Shown piece after piece: positions 1 to 9,795 of a stretch of DNA of 55,149 nucleotides; within the stretch, counting starts at the first letter, position 1, and each line of letters starts with the position of its first letter. The DNA is from Actinomycetes bacterium. Its GTDB lineage: Bacteria > Actinomycetota > Actinomycetes > Actinomycetales > Microbacteriaceae. The stretch is from positions 1-55,149 of the forward strand of contig JAJYBG010000003.1 in assembly GCA_021779075.1 (NCBI GenBank), given 5' to 3'. The translations under genes were made by a program, and so were the position numbers. A model generated the notes under the pieces. The model was not told where the DNA came from. It saw nothing but the letters and a program-made list of their open reading frames with translations, and did no database searches.

Positions 1-354
1 ACGGCGCAGCACGGCGCGGATGCGCGCGAGCAGCTCGCGGCTCGAGTACGGCTTCGTCACGTAGTCGTCCGCACCGAGTTCGAGCCCGACCACGATGTCG
101 ACCTCCGAGTCCTTCGCGGTGAGCATGATGATGGGGACGCTGGAGCGAGTGCGGATCTCGCGGCAGACCTCGGTGCCCGGAATCCCCGGCAGCATGAGGT
201 CGAGCAGGATGAGGTCGGCGCCGTCGCGGTCGAAGATGCCGACGGCGTCCGTCCCGGTCTCGGCGATGACCACCTCGTAGCCCTCGCGGCGCAGCAGGAA
301 GGCGAGCGGCTCGCTGAGCGAGGGCTCGTCCTCGACGAGCAGGATGCGGGTCAC
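1..354 (-). CDS. regX3: Response regulator RegX3/PhoP-like, partial (C-terminal part beyond window)
   Basis: Only the first 118 codons lie in the window, covering a CheY-type receiver domain. It has the acidic pair in LVEDE (residues 8-9), the phospho-acceptor Asp52 in LLDLMLPG, the switch Thr in IIMLTAK and the conserved Lys in YVTKPYS. The DNA-binding domain, expected to be winged helix, is cut off by the window edge. The GTG start overlaps the stop of the upstream senX3 by four bases (GTGA), so the two are translationally coupled. With divergent phoU next door this is the classic actinobacterial phosphate-sensing pair. RegX3/PhoP proteins activate pst and related genes under phosphate starvation by binding PHO boxes, candidates for which are present at phoU, ppk and pstS in this window. 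The family assignment is firm; the RegX3 name rests on context. Confidence 0.9.
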   Translation of the reverse strand, partial: MTRILLVEDEPSLSEPLAFLLRREGYEVVIAETGTDAVGIFDRDGADLILLDLMLPGIPGTEVCREIRTRSSVPIIMLTAKDSEVDIVVGLELGADDYVTKPYSSRELLARIRAVLRR

Positions 355-1514
355 GGTGCGGTTTCTCCTTGGGCTGTGGCGAGGACGCGGGCGGCGTCGG
401 CCTGCGGCAGGCGGATGGTGAAGGTGGAGCCGCGCCCGGGCTGCGACCAGACGCGGACATCGCCGCCGTGGTTCTGCACCGCGTGCTTGACGATCGAGAG
501 GCCGAGCCCCGTGCCGCCCGTGGCGCGCGAGCGCGCCTGGTCGACGCGGAAGAAGCGCTCGAAGATGCGGCTCTGATCGGCGTCGGGAATCCCCTCGCCC
601 TGATCGGTGACGGCGATCTCGACGACCCCGTCGTTGACGCGGGCGCCGATGCCGACCCGCGAGCCGTCGGGCGAGTAGCGGATGGCGTTCGAGATGAGGT
701 TGTCGACGGCGGTGATGAGCAGCCGAGGGTCGCCGTAGACCTGTGCATCGCTGCGCTCGCTGGTGGCGAGCTCGATGCCGTGGAGCTCGGCGGTGACGCG
801 GTTTTGATCGACCGCGGCCGAGAGGATGCGGTCGATGGAGACGAGTTCGGCATTGGCGACGACGTCGACGGCCTGCAGCCGCGAGAGTTCGATGATGTCC
901 TGGGTGAGGGTCGCGATCCGACCGGATTCCGCGGTGAGGCGCTCCGCGAAGATGCGAACCTGCTCGGGGTCGTCGGCCGCCGTCGTGAGCGCCTCGGCGA
1001 GCAATCCGATGGCCCCGATCGGGGTCTTGAGCTCATGGGAGATGTTGGCGACGAAGTCGCGGCGCACCGCCTCGAGGCGGTACGACTCGGTGCGGTCGTC
1101 GACGAGCAGCAGCACGAAGCGGCTGCCGAGCACCGAGGCGCGCACGCTCACCTGGAGCGTCGCGTCCCGGAAGCGCCCGAACTGCAGCTCGAACTCCTCG
1201 GAGACGCTCTCGCCGGTATGGCGCACCCGGTTGACGACGTCGATGAGTTCGCTGAAGACGATGTGGCCGTTCGAGACGAGTGCGAGCTGGTGCGCGCGCG
1301 CCGACGCCTTGACCACGTTGAGCGACTGGTCGACGACGAGGCCCGCGGACTCCATCGCGTCGAGCACCTCGGCGACGCCGTCCGGCACGCCGTTGCCCGC
1401 GACATGCGTAGCGGCGCGGCTGCGCCGGGCGACGACGGTGAGGACCGCGACGAAGCCTGCCCCGACCAGGAGGCCGAGAGCGGCGGCGACCAGCACCTGC
1501 CAGGTGTCGTGCAT
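351..1514 (-). CDS. senX3: Sensor histidine kinase SenX3/PhoR-like
   Basis: A 387-residue membrane histidine kinase. One clear transmembrane segment is visible at residues 6-29. A PAS-like sensor region spans about 45-140, followed by the HisKA dimerisation helix with phospho-accepting His160 in VANISHELKTP. The HATPase domain has the N box (NLISNAIRYSP), the G1 box (DQGEGIP), the F box (FERFFRVD) and the G2 box (GTGLGLSIV). It would autophosphorylate and pass the phosphate to the RegX3 protein whose gene overlaps its stop. SenX3/PhoR kinases sense phosphate indirectly through the Pst transporter and PhoU, both encoded in this window. A -10-like TACTGT ends six bases before the ATG, suggesting a leaderless transcript. 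The start is supported by that promoter and by the immediate membrane segment. Confidence 0.93.
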   Translation of the reverse strand: MHDTWQVLVAAALGLLVGAGFVAVLTVVARRSRAATHVAGNGVPDGVAEVLDAMESAGLVVDQSLNVVKASARAHQLALVSNGHIVFSELIDVVNRVRHTGESVSEEFELQFGRFRDATLQVSVRASVLGSRFVLLLVDDRTESYRLEAVRRDFVANISHELKTPIGAIGLLAEALTTAADDPEQVRIFAERLTAESGRIATLTQDIIELSRLQAVDVVANAELVSIDRILSAAVDQNRVTAELHGIELATSERSDAQVYGDPRLLITAVDNLISNAIRYSPDGSRVGIGARVNDGVVEIAVTDQGEGIPDADQSRIFERFFRVDQARSRATGGTGLGLSIVKHAVQNHGGDVRVWSQPGRGSTFTIRLPQADAARVLATAQGETAP

Positions 1515-1520
1515 GGCACT

Positions 1521-1526
1521 ACAGTA
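1521..1526 (-). promoter_or_regulatory. Leaderless -10 element of senX3
   Basis: On the minus strand TACTGT fits TAnnnT and is followed by six bases and the senX3 ATG, so transcription would begin at or next to the start codon. No convincing -35 was seen. Confidence 0.5.
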
Positions 1527-1573
1527 ACGAGACGTGCGCCGGCCACCCCGACCGAGTCGAGGGCGATCGCGCG

Positions 1574-1619
1574 TACTTTAGACAGTGTTAAGGCCCCAGC
1601 CAGCACCCGTTCACCTGCC
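1574..1619 (+). promoter_or_regulatory. phoU promoter region with candidate PHO box
   Basis: A -10-like TACTTT at 1574-1579 (or the overlapping TAGACA) is followed by GTTAAGG at 1587 and a perfect PHO half-site GTTCACC at 1609. The two are exactly 22 bases apart, two turns of the 11-bp direct-repeat spacing used by PhoP/RegX3. The middle unit is poorly conserved. This divergent senX3/phoU region is where autoregulation would be expected, but the match is only partial. Confidence 0.4.
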
Positions 1620-1682
1620 CTGATGAGGATGCTGACGGGCAGCCGCTGCGGCGGCGAGATACGAGTAGAGAGCCGCGACGAC

Positions 1683-2336
1683 ATGCGCGAGGTATTCCAG
1701 CAGGAGTTGTACGAGGTGCAGGTGCGCCTCGTCGAGATCAGCGAGCTGGTGCTCCAGTCCATCCGCAAGGCGACCGAGGCGTTCAACGAGTCCGACGTGG
1801 CGCTCGCTGACCAAGTCATCTCGGCCGATCGCGAGATCGACGAGGCGGCGCTCTCACTCGACGAGCTCGCGATCGAGATCCTCTACCGCGAGCAGCCCAT
1901 GGCCCGCGACCTGCGGATCGTCGTCAGCGCGCTGCGGATGAGCGCCTCGCTCGAGCGCATGGGCGACCTCGCCCAGCACATCGCGCAGCTCGCCCGCTAC
2001 CGCTACCCCGACAGGGTCGTGCCCGACAGCCTGCACGGGACCTTCCTCAAGCTCGGCGCCCAGGACGTCCTCATCGCCCAGATGCTCACCGAGCTGCTGC
2101 GCACGCAGGATGTCGAGCTCGGCGACCGCATCCGCAGTGAGGACGACGTCGTGGACAAGCTGCACCAGAGCGTCTTCGACGCCGTGCTCAGCCCCGATTG
2201 GACGGGCGAGGCCGGGAACACGGTCGACGTGACCCTCGCCTCGCGCTACCACGAACGCTTCGCCGACCACGCGGCGTCGATCGCCAAGAAGGTGCAGTAC
2301 CTCGCCACCGGCGACTGGGCCGGCGCGGACGCCTAG
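1683..2336 (+). CDS. phoU: Phosphate signalling protein PhoU
   Basis: A 217-residue, mostly helical cytoplasmic protein starting MREVFQQELYEVQ, typical for actinobacterial PhoU. It should form two three-helix PhoU repeats. Each carries an acidic metal-binding motif: SADREIDE near residue 50 and RSEDDVVDKLH in the second half. PhoU restrains the phosphate two-component system when the Pst transporter is saturated. The open frame runs upstream to base 369, but that extension is antisense to senX3 and is rejected. The chosen ATG matches family length and has a purine-rich AGAGAG upstream. A strong hairpin overlaps the stop, so the gene is probably monocistronic. It diverges from senX3-regX3, as in Streptomyces. 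Confidence 0.95.
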   Translation: MREVFQQELYEVQVRLVEISELVLQSIRKATEAFNESDVALADQVISADREIDEAALSLDELAIEILYREQPMARDLRIVVSALRMSASLERMGDLAQHIAQLARYRYPDRVVPDSLHGTFLKLGAQDVLIAQMLTELLRTQDVELGDRIRSEDDVVDKLHQSVFDAVLSPDWTGEAGNTVDVTLASRYHERFADHAASIAKKVQYLATGDWAGADA

Positions 2337-2362
2337 GTGAAAGGTGCACCGCGCCTTTCACC
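2336..2362 (+). terminator. Terminator-like hairpin after phoU
   Basis: GGTGAAAGGTGC pairs with GCGCCTTTCACC (12 bp, one G-U pair) across the 3-nt loop ACC, beginning at the last base of the phoU stop codon. There is no U tract, as is usual for actinobacterial terminators. Confidence 0.7.
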
Positions 2363-2450
2363 GCGTCCGTCTGAGCCTCGCGGGCGCGACATCACGCGGC
2401 CCCGGGCGGGGCGGGTTCCGATCCGGGGCCTGGCCGCCGCCGACCCTCGA

Positions 2451-2456
2451 TAGAGT
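2451..2456 (+). promoter_or_regulatory. -10 element of the alpha/beta hydrolase gene
   Basis: TAGAGT lies eight bases before the ATG at 2465, giving a leader of about one base or none. No clear -35 is seen. Confidence 0.5.
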
Positions 2457-2464
2457 CGCTACCT

Positions 2465-3232
2465 ATGTGGCGGCGGATCGCTCCGAAGCTGCACGTCGCG
2501 CACGACTCGGGCGAAGGTCCGGCGGTCGTGCTGCTGCACGGGATCGCGTCATCGTCGGTCACCTTCAAGAACGTCATCCCGCTGCTCGACCACCACCGGG
2601 TCATCGCCCTCGACCTCCTCGGCTTCGGCGAGTCGCCCGCCCCCGCAGGCGCCGAGTACTCGATGGCGGAGCACGTCGCGGCTATCAAGCGCACGCTGCG
2701 CTCGCTGAGGATCCGGGGACCGTACACTCTCGTCGGACACTCCATGGGGGCGCTCTTCGCCGCGCGCATCGCCGCAAGGAATCCGCACCGGATCCGCCGC
2801 CTCGTCCTGGTGTCGCCGCCCATCTACATCCTGCCCGCCGAGCTCAGCCGTCTGCACGAGCGGGAACTGATGGGCCTGTACCTGCGCGCCTATCGCTTCA
2901 TCAGGGAGAACCAGGAGTTCACCCTGCGGAATGCGCACATCCTCCAGAGGCTGCTGCCGGTGCGCGGCATGCTCGACATCACTGAGCGCACCTGGACGCC
3001 GTTCGTGAAGTCGCTGGCGAACTCCGTCGAGCAGCAGACCGCACTCAGCGACCTCGCGGACGTGCGGGTGCCCGCCGCGATCGTCGTCGGATCCAACGAC
3101 GAGTTCACGTCGAGCGGGGCGATGAAGATCGCCGGCCGGCTCGAGGGCGTCAGCCTGCACCGGGTGCCGGGCGGCTACCACATGATCGGCCGACGCCTCG
3201 CACGCGCCGTCGTGCAGGCGATCGACGCCTGA
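2465..3232 (+). CDS. Alpha/beta hydrolase
   Basis: A 255-residue soluble hydrolase of the alpha/beta fold. The oxyanion region VVLLHGIASSS lies near residue 24. The nucleophile elbow LVGHSMGALFAA (Ser near residue 93), an acid in VVGSNDEFTSS and the histidine in PGGYHMIGR complete a Ser-Asp-His triad. A helical cap of about 70 residues lies between the nucleophile and the acid. The substrate cannot be deduced; related proteins are often annotated as carboxylesterases, lipases or epoxide-hydrolase-like enzymes. It has its own promoter (TAGAGT just upstream). A palindrome covers both its stop and the stop of the convergent gene, so it is probably a single-gene unit. Confidence 0.88.
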   Translation: MWRRIAPKLHVAHDSGEGPAVVLLHGIASSSVTFKNVIPLLDHHRVIALDLLGFGESPAPAGAEYSMAEHVAAIKRTLRSLRIRGPYTLVGHSMGALFAARIAARNPHRIRRLVLVSPPIYILPAELSRLHERELMGLYLRAYRFIRENQEFTLRNAHILQRLLPVRGMLDITERTWTPFVKSLANSVEQQTALSDLADVRVPAAIVVGSNDEFTSSGAMKIAGRLEGVSLHRVPGGYHMIGRRLARAVVQAIDA

Positions 3233-3254
3233 GCGCGAGCGCCGGGCTCAGGCG
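3226..3254. terminator. Bidirectional terminator hairpin between convergent genes
   Basis: CGCCTGAGC and GCTCAGGCG form a perfect 9-bp stem around an 11-nt loop. The stem contains the stop codons of both the rightward hydrolase and the leftward VIT gene. Confidence 0.65.
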
Positions 3255-3958
3255 ATGGCGGTGCCGAACAGCCGTCCGACCGCGTAGGTGACCGCCATCG
3301 TGATGACGCCCATGCCGACGTTGCGCAGAATGGCCTTGAGCCGCGGCGCGCCGCCGAGGCGTGCGCTGAGCAGGCCGGTGATGAGCAACCCGAGCGCGAC
3401 GGCGATCACGCACACCCACACCCGCCAATCGCCGGGGGGAAGCAGGATCGCAGCCAGCGGAATGAGCGCTCCGGCCGCGAACGAGACCAGCGACGACAAT
3501 GCTGCGGCCCACGGATTGGTGAGGGCGTCCGGGTTGATGCCGAGCTCCGCATCGGCGTGGGCGCGGAACGCATCTTTCGCGGTGAGGTCCTCGGCGACCT
3601 GGCGGGCGAGCTCCGGCCTGATGCCCTTGTCGACGTAGAGCTGGGCGAGCTCGTCGAGTTCGTGCTCCGGGAGGTTCGCGAGCTCCCACCGCTCTTTCGC
3701 CAGCGCGGCCTTCTCGGAGTCGAGCTGCGCGCTGACGGACACGTACTCGCCGCCGGCCATCGCGAGCGACCCGGCGACGAGGCCCGCGATGCCGGCGGTC
3801 GCGATCGCCACCACGCTGCCGGACGCCCCTGCCACGCCGATGACGATGCCGGCGGTCGAGACGATGCCGTCGTTCGCGCCGAGCACCCCGGCGCGCAGCC
3901 AGTTCAGCCGGGGGCCGATATCACCCTGATGCTGCTCCTGCGGATGCCCCAGGCTCAT
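3248..3958 (-). CDS. VIT1/CCC1-family metal transporter
   Basis: A 236-residue membrane protein of the vacuolar iron transporter (VIT1/CCC1) family. The signature NWLRAGVLGANDGIVSTAGIVIGVAGA in the first helix is followed by SLAMAGGEYVSVSAQ. A long charged cytoplasmic helical region (residues about 95-155) then corresponds to the metal-binding insertion, and three further hydrophobic segments complete about five membrane spans. Family members export Fe2+ or Mn2+ from the cytoplasm. The ORF track gives a much longer frame, but the ATG at 3958 overlaps the stop of the DUF2231 gene by four bases and gives the family-typical N-terminus. The two genes are therefore translationally coupled. Confidence 0.88.
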   Translation of the reverse strand: MSLGHPQEQHQGDIGPRLNWLRAGVLGANDGIVSTAGIVIGVAGASGSVVAIATAGIAGLVAGSLAMAGGEYVSVSAQLDSEKAALAKERWELANLPEHELDELAQLYVDKGIRPELARQVAEDLTAKDAFRAHADAELGINPDALTNPWAAALSSLVSFAAGALIPLAAILLPPGDWRVWVCVIAVALGLLITGLLSARLGGAPRLKAILRNVGMGVITMAVTYAVGRLFGTAIA

Positions 3959-4449
3959 GCGGCACCGCGCCAGAGCGCACGAGCACCGGTGTCGCCGACG
4001 ATGATCATCGAGACAATCGCGAAAACCGCCACGACGCTCAGGGCGATCGCGATGACGACGGAGAGGACGCGGGCGGTGCGGGGATCCGCCACGAGGGCCG
4101 CGGAACGGCCCGGGCGCGGCCGCGTGAAGTAGCGGGGCCACGCCCAGTGCACCCAGGTGCCGGCGAACAGCAGTGCGGCTCCGGCGACCGCGACATCCGC
4201 GATCTGGGTGTGCGCGGTGATCGCCGCAGTCCGCGTCACCTGCTCCGCGAGCGCCTCTCCCGACTGCTGGGTGACCAGGGTCGCAAGGAACGCGAGAGTA
4301 GCGAGCACCGGCAGGACGATGCCGAGCCAGTTGCGCATCTTCGGAATCCATGCGGCGGCGAGGGCAAGCAGGGCGACGACCGGCACCGAGATCACCGCCG
4401 CGTGGACGAAGAGAGGGTGCAGCGGCAGTCCGCCGAAAAGCCAGGACAT
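3955..4449 (-). CDS. DUF2231-family membrane protein
   Basis: A 164-residue integral membrane protein beginning MSWLFGGLPLHPLFVHAAVISVPV, the HPLFVH motif being typical of DUF2231. Four hydrophobic spans are visible: about 12-34, 40-60, 85-105 and 128-150. Function is unknown; family members are predicted redox- or haem-related membrane proteins, sometimes with conserved histidines as here (His11, His16, His80). It is the first gene of a two-gene operon with the VIT-type metal transporter (ATGA overlap), so a role in metal handling is plausible but not shown. Confidence 0.8.
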   Translation of the reverse strand: MSWLFGGLPLHPLFVHAAVISVPVVALLALAAAWIPKMRNWLGIVLPVLATLAFLATLVTQQSGEALAEQVTRTAAITAHTQIADVAVAGAALLFAGTWVHWAWPRYFTRPRPGRSAALVADPRTARVLSVVIAIALSVVAVFAIVSMIIVGDTGARALWRGAA

Positions 4450-4498
4450 GCGAATAACTCCGTCGATTCGCGAAGGGGATCAAAAGGCGGCACCGTCT

Positions 4499-4511
4499 GA
4501 TCGGTCCGATC
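4499..4511. promoter_or_regulatory. Perfect 13-bp palindrome upstream of DUF2231-VIT
   Basis: GATCGGTCCGATC is a perfect dyad about 50 bases upstream of the DUF2231 start. It overlaps a second dyad GGTCCGATCTGGCGGACC (6-bp arms). Either could be an operator for the metal-transport operon or a terminator remnant. The rest of the 151-bp gap to gpmA shows nothing else recognisable. Confidence 0.3.
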
Positions 4512-4600
4512 TGGCGGACCCGCACACCTGTCTACCGGCTGGAATCATCGCGCGCCAGCGAGGCGAGGCTACCCTTATCGGGCCGCGGCACCTGCGGCCG

Positions 4601-5350
4601 CTACTTCCGACCCTGCGCCGCGACGGCCGCAGCACCCGCCGCCGCCGCCTCGGGGTCGAGGTACTCGCCCGGGTCGAGGGGGGTGAAATCCTTGTCGAGC
4701 CGGTAGACGAGCGGGATTCCGGTGGGGATGTTGAGCCCGGCGATGTCGGCGTCGGAGATGCCGTCGAGGTGCTTCACCAGCGCGCGCAGCGAGTTCCCGT
4801 GCGCGGTGACGAGCACGGTCTGGCCGCTCGCGAGCGACGCGGTGATGTCGGACTCCCAGTACGGGAGGAAGCGGTCGATGACGTTCTTCAGCGCCTCGGT
4901 GCGGGGGACCTCGCCGTCGATGCCGAGGTAGCGCGGGTCGTGCACCTGCGAGTACTCGCTGTCGTCCGGGAGCGGGGGCGGCGGCACGTCGAAGGAGCGT
5001 CGCCATACCGCGAACTGCTCCTCGCCGAACTCTGCGAGGGTCTGGGCCTTGTCCTTGCCCTGGAGGGCGCCGTAGTGGCGCTCGTTGAGGCGCCAGGAGC
5101 GCTTCACCGGAATCCAGAGACGGTCGGCGGTGTCGAGGGCGAGATTCGCGGTCTGGATCGCCCGGGAGAGCAGGCTGGTGTAGAGAATGTCGGGCAGCAG
5201 GCCCGAGGAGGCGAGGAGCTCGCCGGCGTGCTTCGCCTCAGCGACGCCCTGCTCGGTGAGACGCACGTCGACCCAGCCGGTGAACTGGTTGGACCGGTTC
5301 CACTGCGACTGGCCGTGGCGAAGCAGGATGAGCGTGTAGGAGGCAGCCAT
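4601..5350 (-). CDS. gpmA: 2,3-bisphosphoglycerate-dependent phosphoglycerate mutase
   Basis: A 249-residue histidine phosphatase-superfamily enzyme interconverting 3- and 2-phosphoglycerate in glycolysis. The catalytic RHGQSQWN motif (Arg11, His12) is followed by [24 protein letters not shown], the [15 protein letters not shown]-like region and the second catalytic histidine in [17 protein letters not shown] are all present, and the length is that of dPGM. The C-terminus ends in an alanine-rich tail. TAGGCT followed by six bases and the ATG indicates a leaderless transcript. It stands alone on the minus strand, divergent from the methyltransferase gene. Confidence 0.95.
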   Translation of the reverse strand: MAASYTLILLRHGQSQWNRSNQFTGWVDVRLTEQGVAEAKHAGELLASSGLLPDILYTSLLSRAIQTANLALDTADRLWIPVKRSWRLNERHYGALQGKDKAQTLAEFGEEQFAVWRRSFDVPPPPLPDDSEYSQVHDPRYLGIDGEVPRTEALKNVIDRFLPYWESDITASLASGQTVLVTAHGNSLRALVKHLDGISDADIAGLNIPTGIPLVYRLDKDFTPLDPGEYLDPEAAAAGAAAVAAQGRK

Positions 5351-5356
5351 GGAGCC

Positions 5357-5362
5357 AGCCTA
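5357..5362 (-). promoter_or_regulatory. Leaderless -10 element of gpmA
   Basis: TAGGCT on the minus strand, then GGCTCC, then the gpmA ATG: the recurring leaderless arrangement of this window. Confidence 0.6.
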
Positions 5363-5383
5363 GCCAGGCGCCAAGATAGGGGA

Positions 5384-6204
5384 ATGGCGGGTCGAAGCAG
5401 GGCGATCGGGGTGATCACCCGCGGCACCACGAACACCAATCGGCTGCGCCGCGTCGACCGCTGGATCGCCGCGCAGGGCGCCCTGCGGTCGGCATCCGAT
5501 CCGCTCGTCGTCGACCTCGGGTACGGGGCCAGCGCTGTCACGACGTTCGAGCTGTGGTCGCGGCTGGCGAGGGCGCGGCCGGATGTCTCGGTCGTGGGAC
5601 TCGAGATCGACCCGGGCCGGGTGGCGACCGCGCGCGCCCAGCTGGACGCGGTGAAGGAGGGACTGACGCCGTTCGACCCCGGGATGGCGGTCTCGTTCGA
5701 GCGCGGCGGATTCGAGGTGCCGCTGCCCCTGGGCCGCCGCGCCGCCGTCATCCGGGCGTTCAACGTGCTGCGGCAGTACCGCGAGGACGAGGTCGCCGGG
5801 GCCTGGGCGCGGATGACCGCCCGGCTGCAGCCGGACGGGATCCTCGCCGAGGGCACCTGCGATGAGATCGGACGCGTGAGCTCGTGGGTCGCCCTCGGGC
5901 CGGAGGGGCCGCATACCTTCACCATCTCGCTCAGGTTGGCCGGCCTCGAATCGCCGGCCGTCGTCGCCGAGCGGCTGCCCAAGGTGCTCATCCACCGGAA
6001 CGTGCCGGGCGAGCGGATACACGATTTCGTCGCCGCGCTGGATTCCGCCTGGACGCGCGCCGCGCCGCTGTCCGCCTACGGCGTGGTCCAGCGCTGGCTG
6101 GGCGCGATCTCGACGCTCAAGGCCGAGGGCTGGCCGGTGATCGGCGGCACGACCCGCTGGCGGCTCGGCGAGGTCACCGTGCCGTGGCAGGCCGTCGCGC
6201 CGGC

Positions 6205-6208
<4 letters not shown>
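5384..6208 (+). CDS. Class I SAM-dependent methyltransferase-like protein
   Basis: A 274-residue protein with a Rossmann-type SAM-binding region. LVVDLGYGASAVTTFELW (about residues 39-56) is motif I and VVGLEIDPGRVATAR provides the acidic residue after strand 2. AAVIRAFNVLRQY resembles the post-motif region. The substrate is unknown. The C-terminal 80 residues (HRNVPGERIHDFVAALDSAWTRA) look like a conserved family-specific part. The ORF track extends the frame far upstream, but that is antisense to gpmA. The ATG at 5384, preceded by GGGGA, is chosen because the following residues are the first that resemble a protein N-terminus. Its TAG stop shares the palindrome CTAG with the stop of convergent sufU. 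Confidence 0.75.
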
Positions 6209-7961
<1,753 letters not shown>

Positions 7962-8006
7962 GGCGCGCAACGCGCACCGCGACCCGGCACGTCACGTCAC
8001 GACGGG

Positions 8007-9113
8007 CTAACGGGTGCGCGCGCCCAGCCGCGGCAGGCGGGGCACGTCGGCGGTGGCGCCGGCGCCGGGCGGGACGATGACCTCCTGCGCCGCGGCGACG
8101 TCGCCGCCCTCGGCGCGCACCATGAGCACGGCGTCCGTCGGCGTCGAGCGCTTGACGACGGCGAGGGCGATAGGGCCGAGCTCGTGGTGGATCGCCGCCG
8201 AGGTGATGAGGCCGACAGGATCCCCCCCGAGCAGCACCGGGTCGCCGTGAGCGGGCAGCACCGCATCGCTGCCGTCGAGGTGCAGCATGACGAGGCGGCG
8301 CGGCGGGTGGCCGAGGTTGTGCACCTTCGCGACCGTCTCCTGCCCGCGGTAGCAGCCCTTGCTGAGGTGCACGGCGCTGCGCAGCCAGTCGAGCTCGTGC
8401 GGGATGCTGCGCTCGTCCACCTCCGCGGCGGCGCGAGGCCGCCACGCGGCGATGCGCAGCGCTTCGAGCGCGGCGGTGCCTGCCAGCGGTGCACCAGATT
8501 CCGCGAGCCTCTGCTGCTCGTCGGGGCTGACGATGCTCTCGTACCAGCTCCACTGCGCGGCCGGGTGCTCGCCGAGCGCGTACTGGTGGCCGCCCGCCGT
8601 AACGTGCGACCACGGGTCGTGCCACTCGGCCACGATCTCGTGATCTCCACCGGATCGCTGCGCGATCCAGTCGGTCAACGGGATCGAGGAGCCGATCACG
8701 GCGTACTCGCCGGTGGCGTCGCGCGGCTCGACCCGCAGCATGAAGCGCATCTTCGTCAGGAATCCGAGCAGCCCGTCGACCTCGGGGCGGTCGACGATGA
8801 GCCAGGCCGTCGCGCCGTCGTCGACGACCTTCGCCGCCCATTCGATGCGGCCGGTCGGGTCGAGGACGAGCAGCTCGGTGGACTCGCCGGGCGCGAGGCC
8901 GAGCAGTTCCTGCGAAGTGATGGAGTTGAGCCAGGAGAGCCGGTCCGGGCCGGGCACCGCGATGACGCCGCGCGAGGAAAGGTCGACGATCGCGTCCCCG
9001 CGTTCGAGAGCGCGCTGCTCGCCGAGCGGGTTGCCGTAGTGCCAGACGGCACCCTCGTCGGGCCAGGGCGCGGCGACGGCGCCCGCCAATCGGAGGAAGG
9101 GATTACTGCTCAC
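8007..9113 (-). CDS. ygfZ: YgfZ/GcvT-family folate-binding protein
   Basis: A 368-residue GcvT-fold protein with the YgfZ signature KGCYRGQETVAKVHNLGH near residue 255. The N-terminal half (GDAIVDLSSRGVIAVPGPDRLSWLNSITSQ) matches aminomethyltransferase-like domains. YgfZ proteins bind tetrahydrofolate and support the repair or assembly of certain Fe-S enzymes. Its position upstream of sufS on the same strand, 57 bp away, fits that role. The start is GTG, preceded by a purine-rich AGGTGG. The final approximately 50 residues form the usual beta-barrel domain. Confidence 0.9.
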   Translation of the reverse strand: MSSNPFLRLAGAVAAPWPDEGAVWHYGNPLGEQRALERGDAIVDLSSRGVIAVPGPDRLSWLNSITSQELLGLAPGESTELLVLDPTGRIEWAAKVVDDGATAWLIVDRPEVDGLLGFLTKMRFMLRVEPRDATGEYAVIGSSIPLTDWIAQRSGGDHEIVAEWHDPWSHVTAGGHQYALGEHPAAQWSWYESIVSPDEQQRLAESGAPLAGTAALEALRIAAWRPRAAAEVDERSIPHELDWLRSAVHLSKGCYRGQETVAKVHNLGHPPRRLVMLHLDGSDAVLPAHGDPVLLGGDPVGLITSAAIHHELGPIALAVVKRSTPTDAVLMVRAEGGDVAAAQEVIVPPGAGATADVPRLPRLGARTR

Positions 9114-9188
9114 CGCGCCACCTGCCTGCCGCGGCGGAGGTGCGCGCGACGGTCCACCGGACCACCGCCGTCAGCGAGCGCGTCCGCA

Positions 9189-9785
9189 TCAGTCCACCTT
9201 CGCGAGGCGTGCCGAGGCGTGGGTGCGCAGGTGCTGGCCGAGCGCCGCGATGTCCCACGCCCAGAGCAGGTGCCCTTCGACGAGCCCGTAGAGGCGAGTC
9301 GCCGCAGCGTACTCCTTCGCCCCGGCAGTGCGCATCACGGCGTCCGTCGCGAGGTCGATGCGGGGGCCCTTCACCTGTCCGAGATACACCTCGCTGACAC
9401 CGTCCGGATGCACGAGCGAAACCTCGATGTCGAAGCCGTCGGCGGCATTGCGCAGTGTCTCGACCTCGTCCGCACTGCCGAAGGGGCGCTCCCCCACTCC
9501 GGGCAGCATGCCGGGGCCGGGATCGCCCGGCTGCAGCGGGCGCGACAGTCGCCAGTAGCCGGTCTCGGCCACCAGCGGCGTGTGCGCGTCGTCGAGCACC
9601 CACGAGTACGCGCTGTAGTTGAGGTACGGCAGGCCGTCCTGGCTGAAGCTGATCCGCTGGCCGAATTCGCGCTGCACGTGGTCGGTGCCGATCGTGTAGT
9701 CGAGCACGCCGGTGCCCTCCCACACGCCGAGCAGCCACGACAGCGGCACGATCTCGGCGGGAACGCCGATGGGCAGCTCGATCAC
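9189..9785 (-). CDS. FABP/nitrobindin-like beta-barrel protein (DUF1794)
   Basis: About 198 residues. LSWLLGVWEGTGVLDY is the hallmark GxWxGxG region of the nitrobindin/THAP4-like heme-binding beta-barrels. The second half contains GQVKGPRIDLATDAVMRTAGAKEYAAATRLYGLVEGHLLWAWD, also typical, with a histidine (His at VEGHLL) near the position that ligates haem in nitrobindins. The GTG at 9785 is preferred over the ORF-track start because the upstream 26 codons overlap a separate small gene. Last gene of a three-gene operon behind two small membrane proteins. The function may be haem or NO/peroxynitrite related; the ligand is not proven. Confidence 0.83.
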   Translation of the reverse strand: MIELPIGVPAEIVPLSWLLGVWEGTGVLDYTIGTDHVQREFGQRISFSQDGLPYLNYSAYSWVLDDAHTPLVAETGYWRLSRPLQPGDPGPGMLPGVGERPFGSADEVETLRNAADGFDIEVSLVHPDGVSEVYLGQVKGPRIDLATDAVMRTAGAKEYAAATRLYGLVEGHLLWAWDIAALGQHLRTHASARLAKVD

Positions 9786-9795
9786 GAGCGGCCGC

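Noticed and set aside
369-2336. 655-aa plus-strand ORF covering senX3 and phoU
   Set aside because: Its first 435 codons are antisense to senX3 with typical high-GC shadow composition; only the part from 1683 is a gene (phoU).
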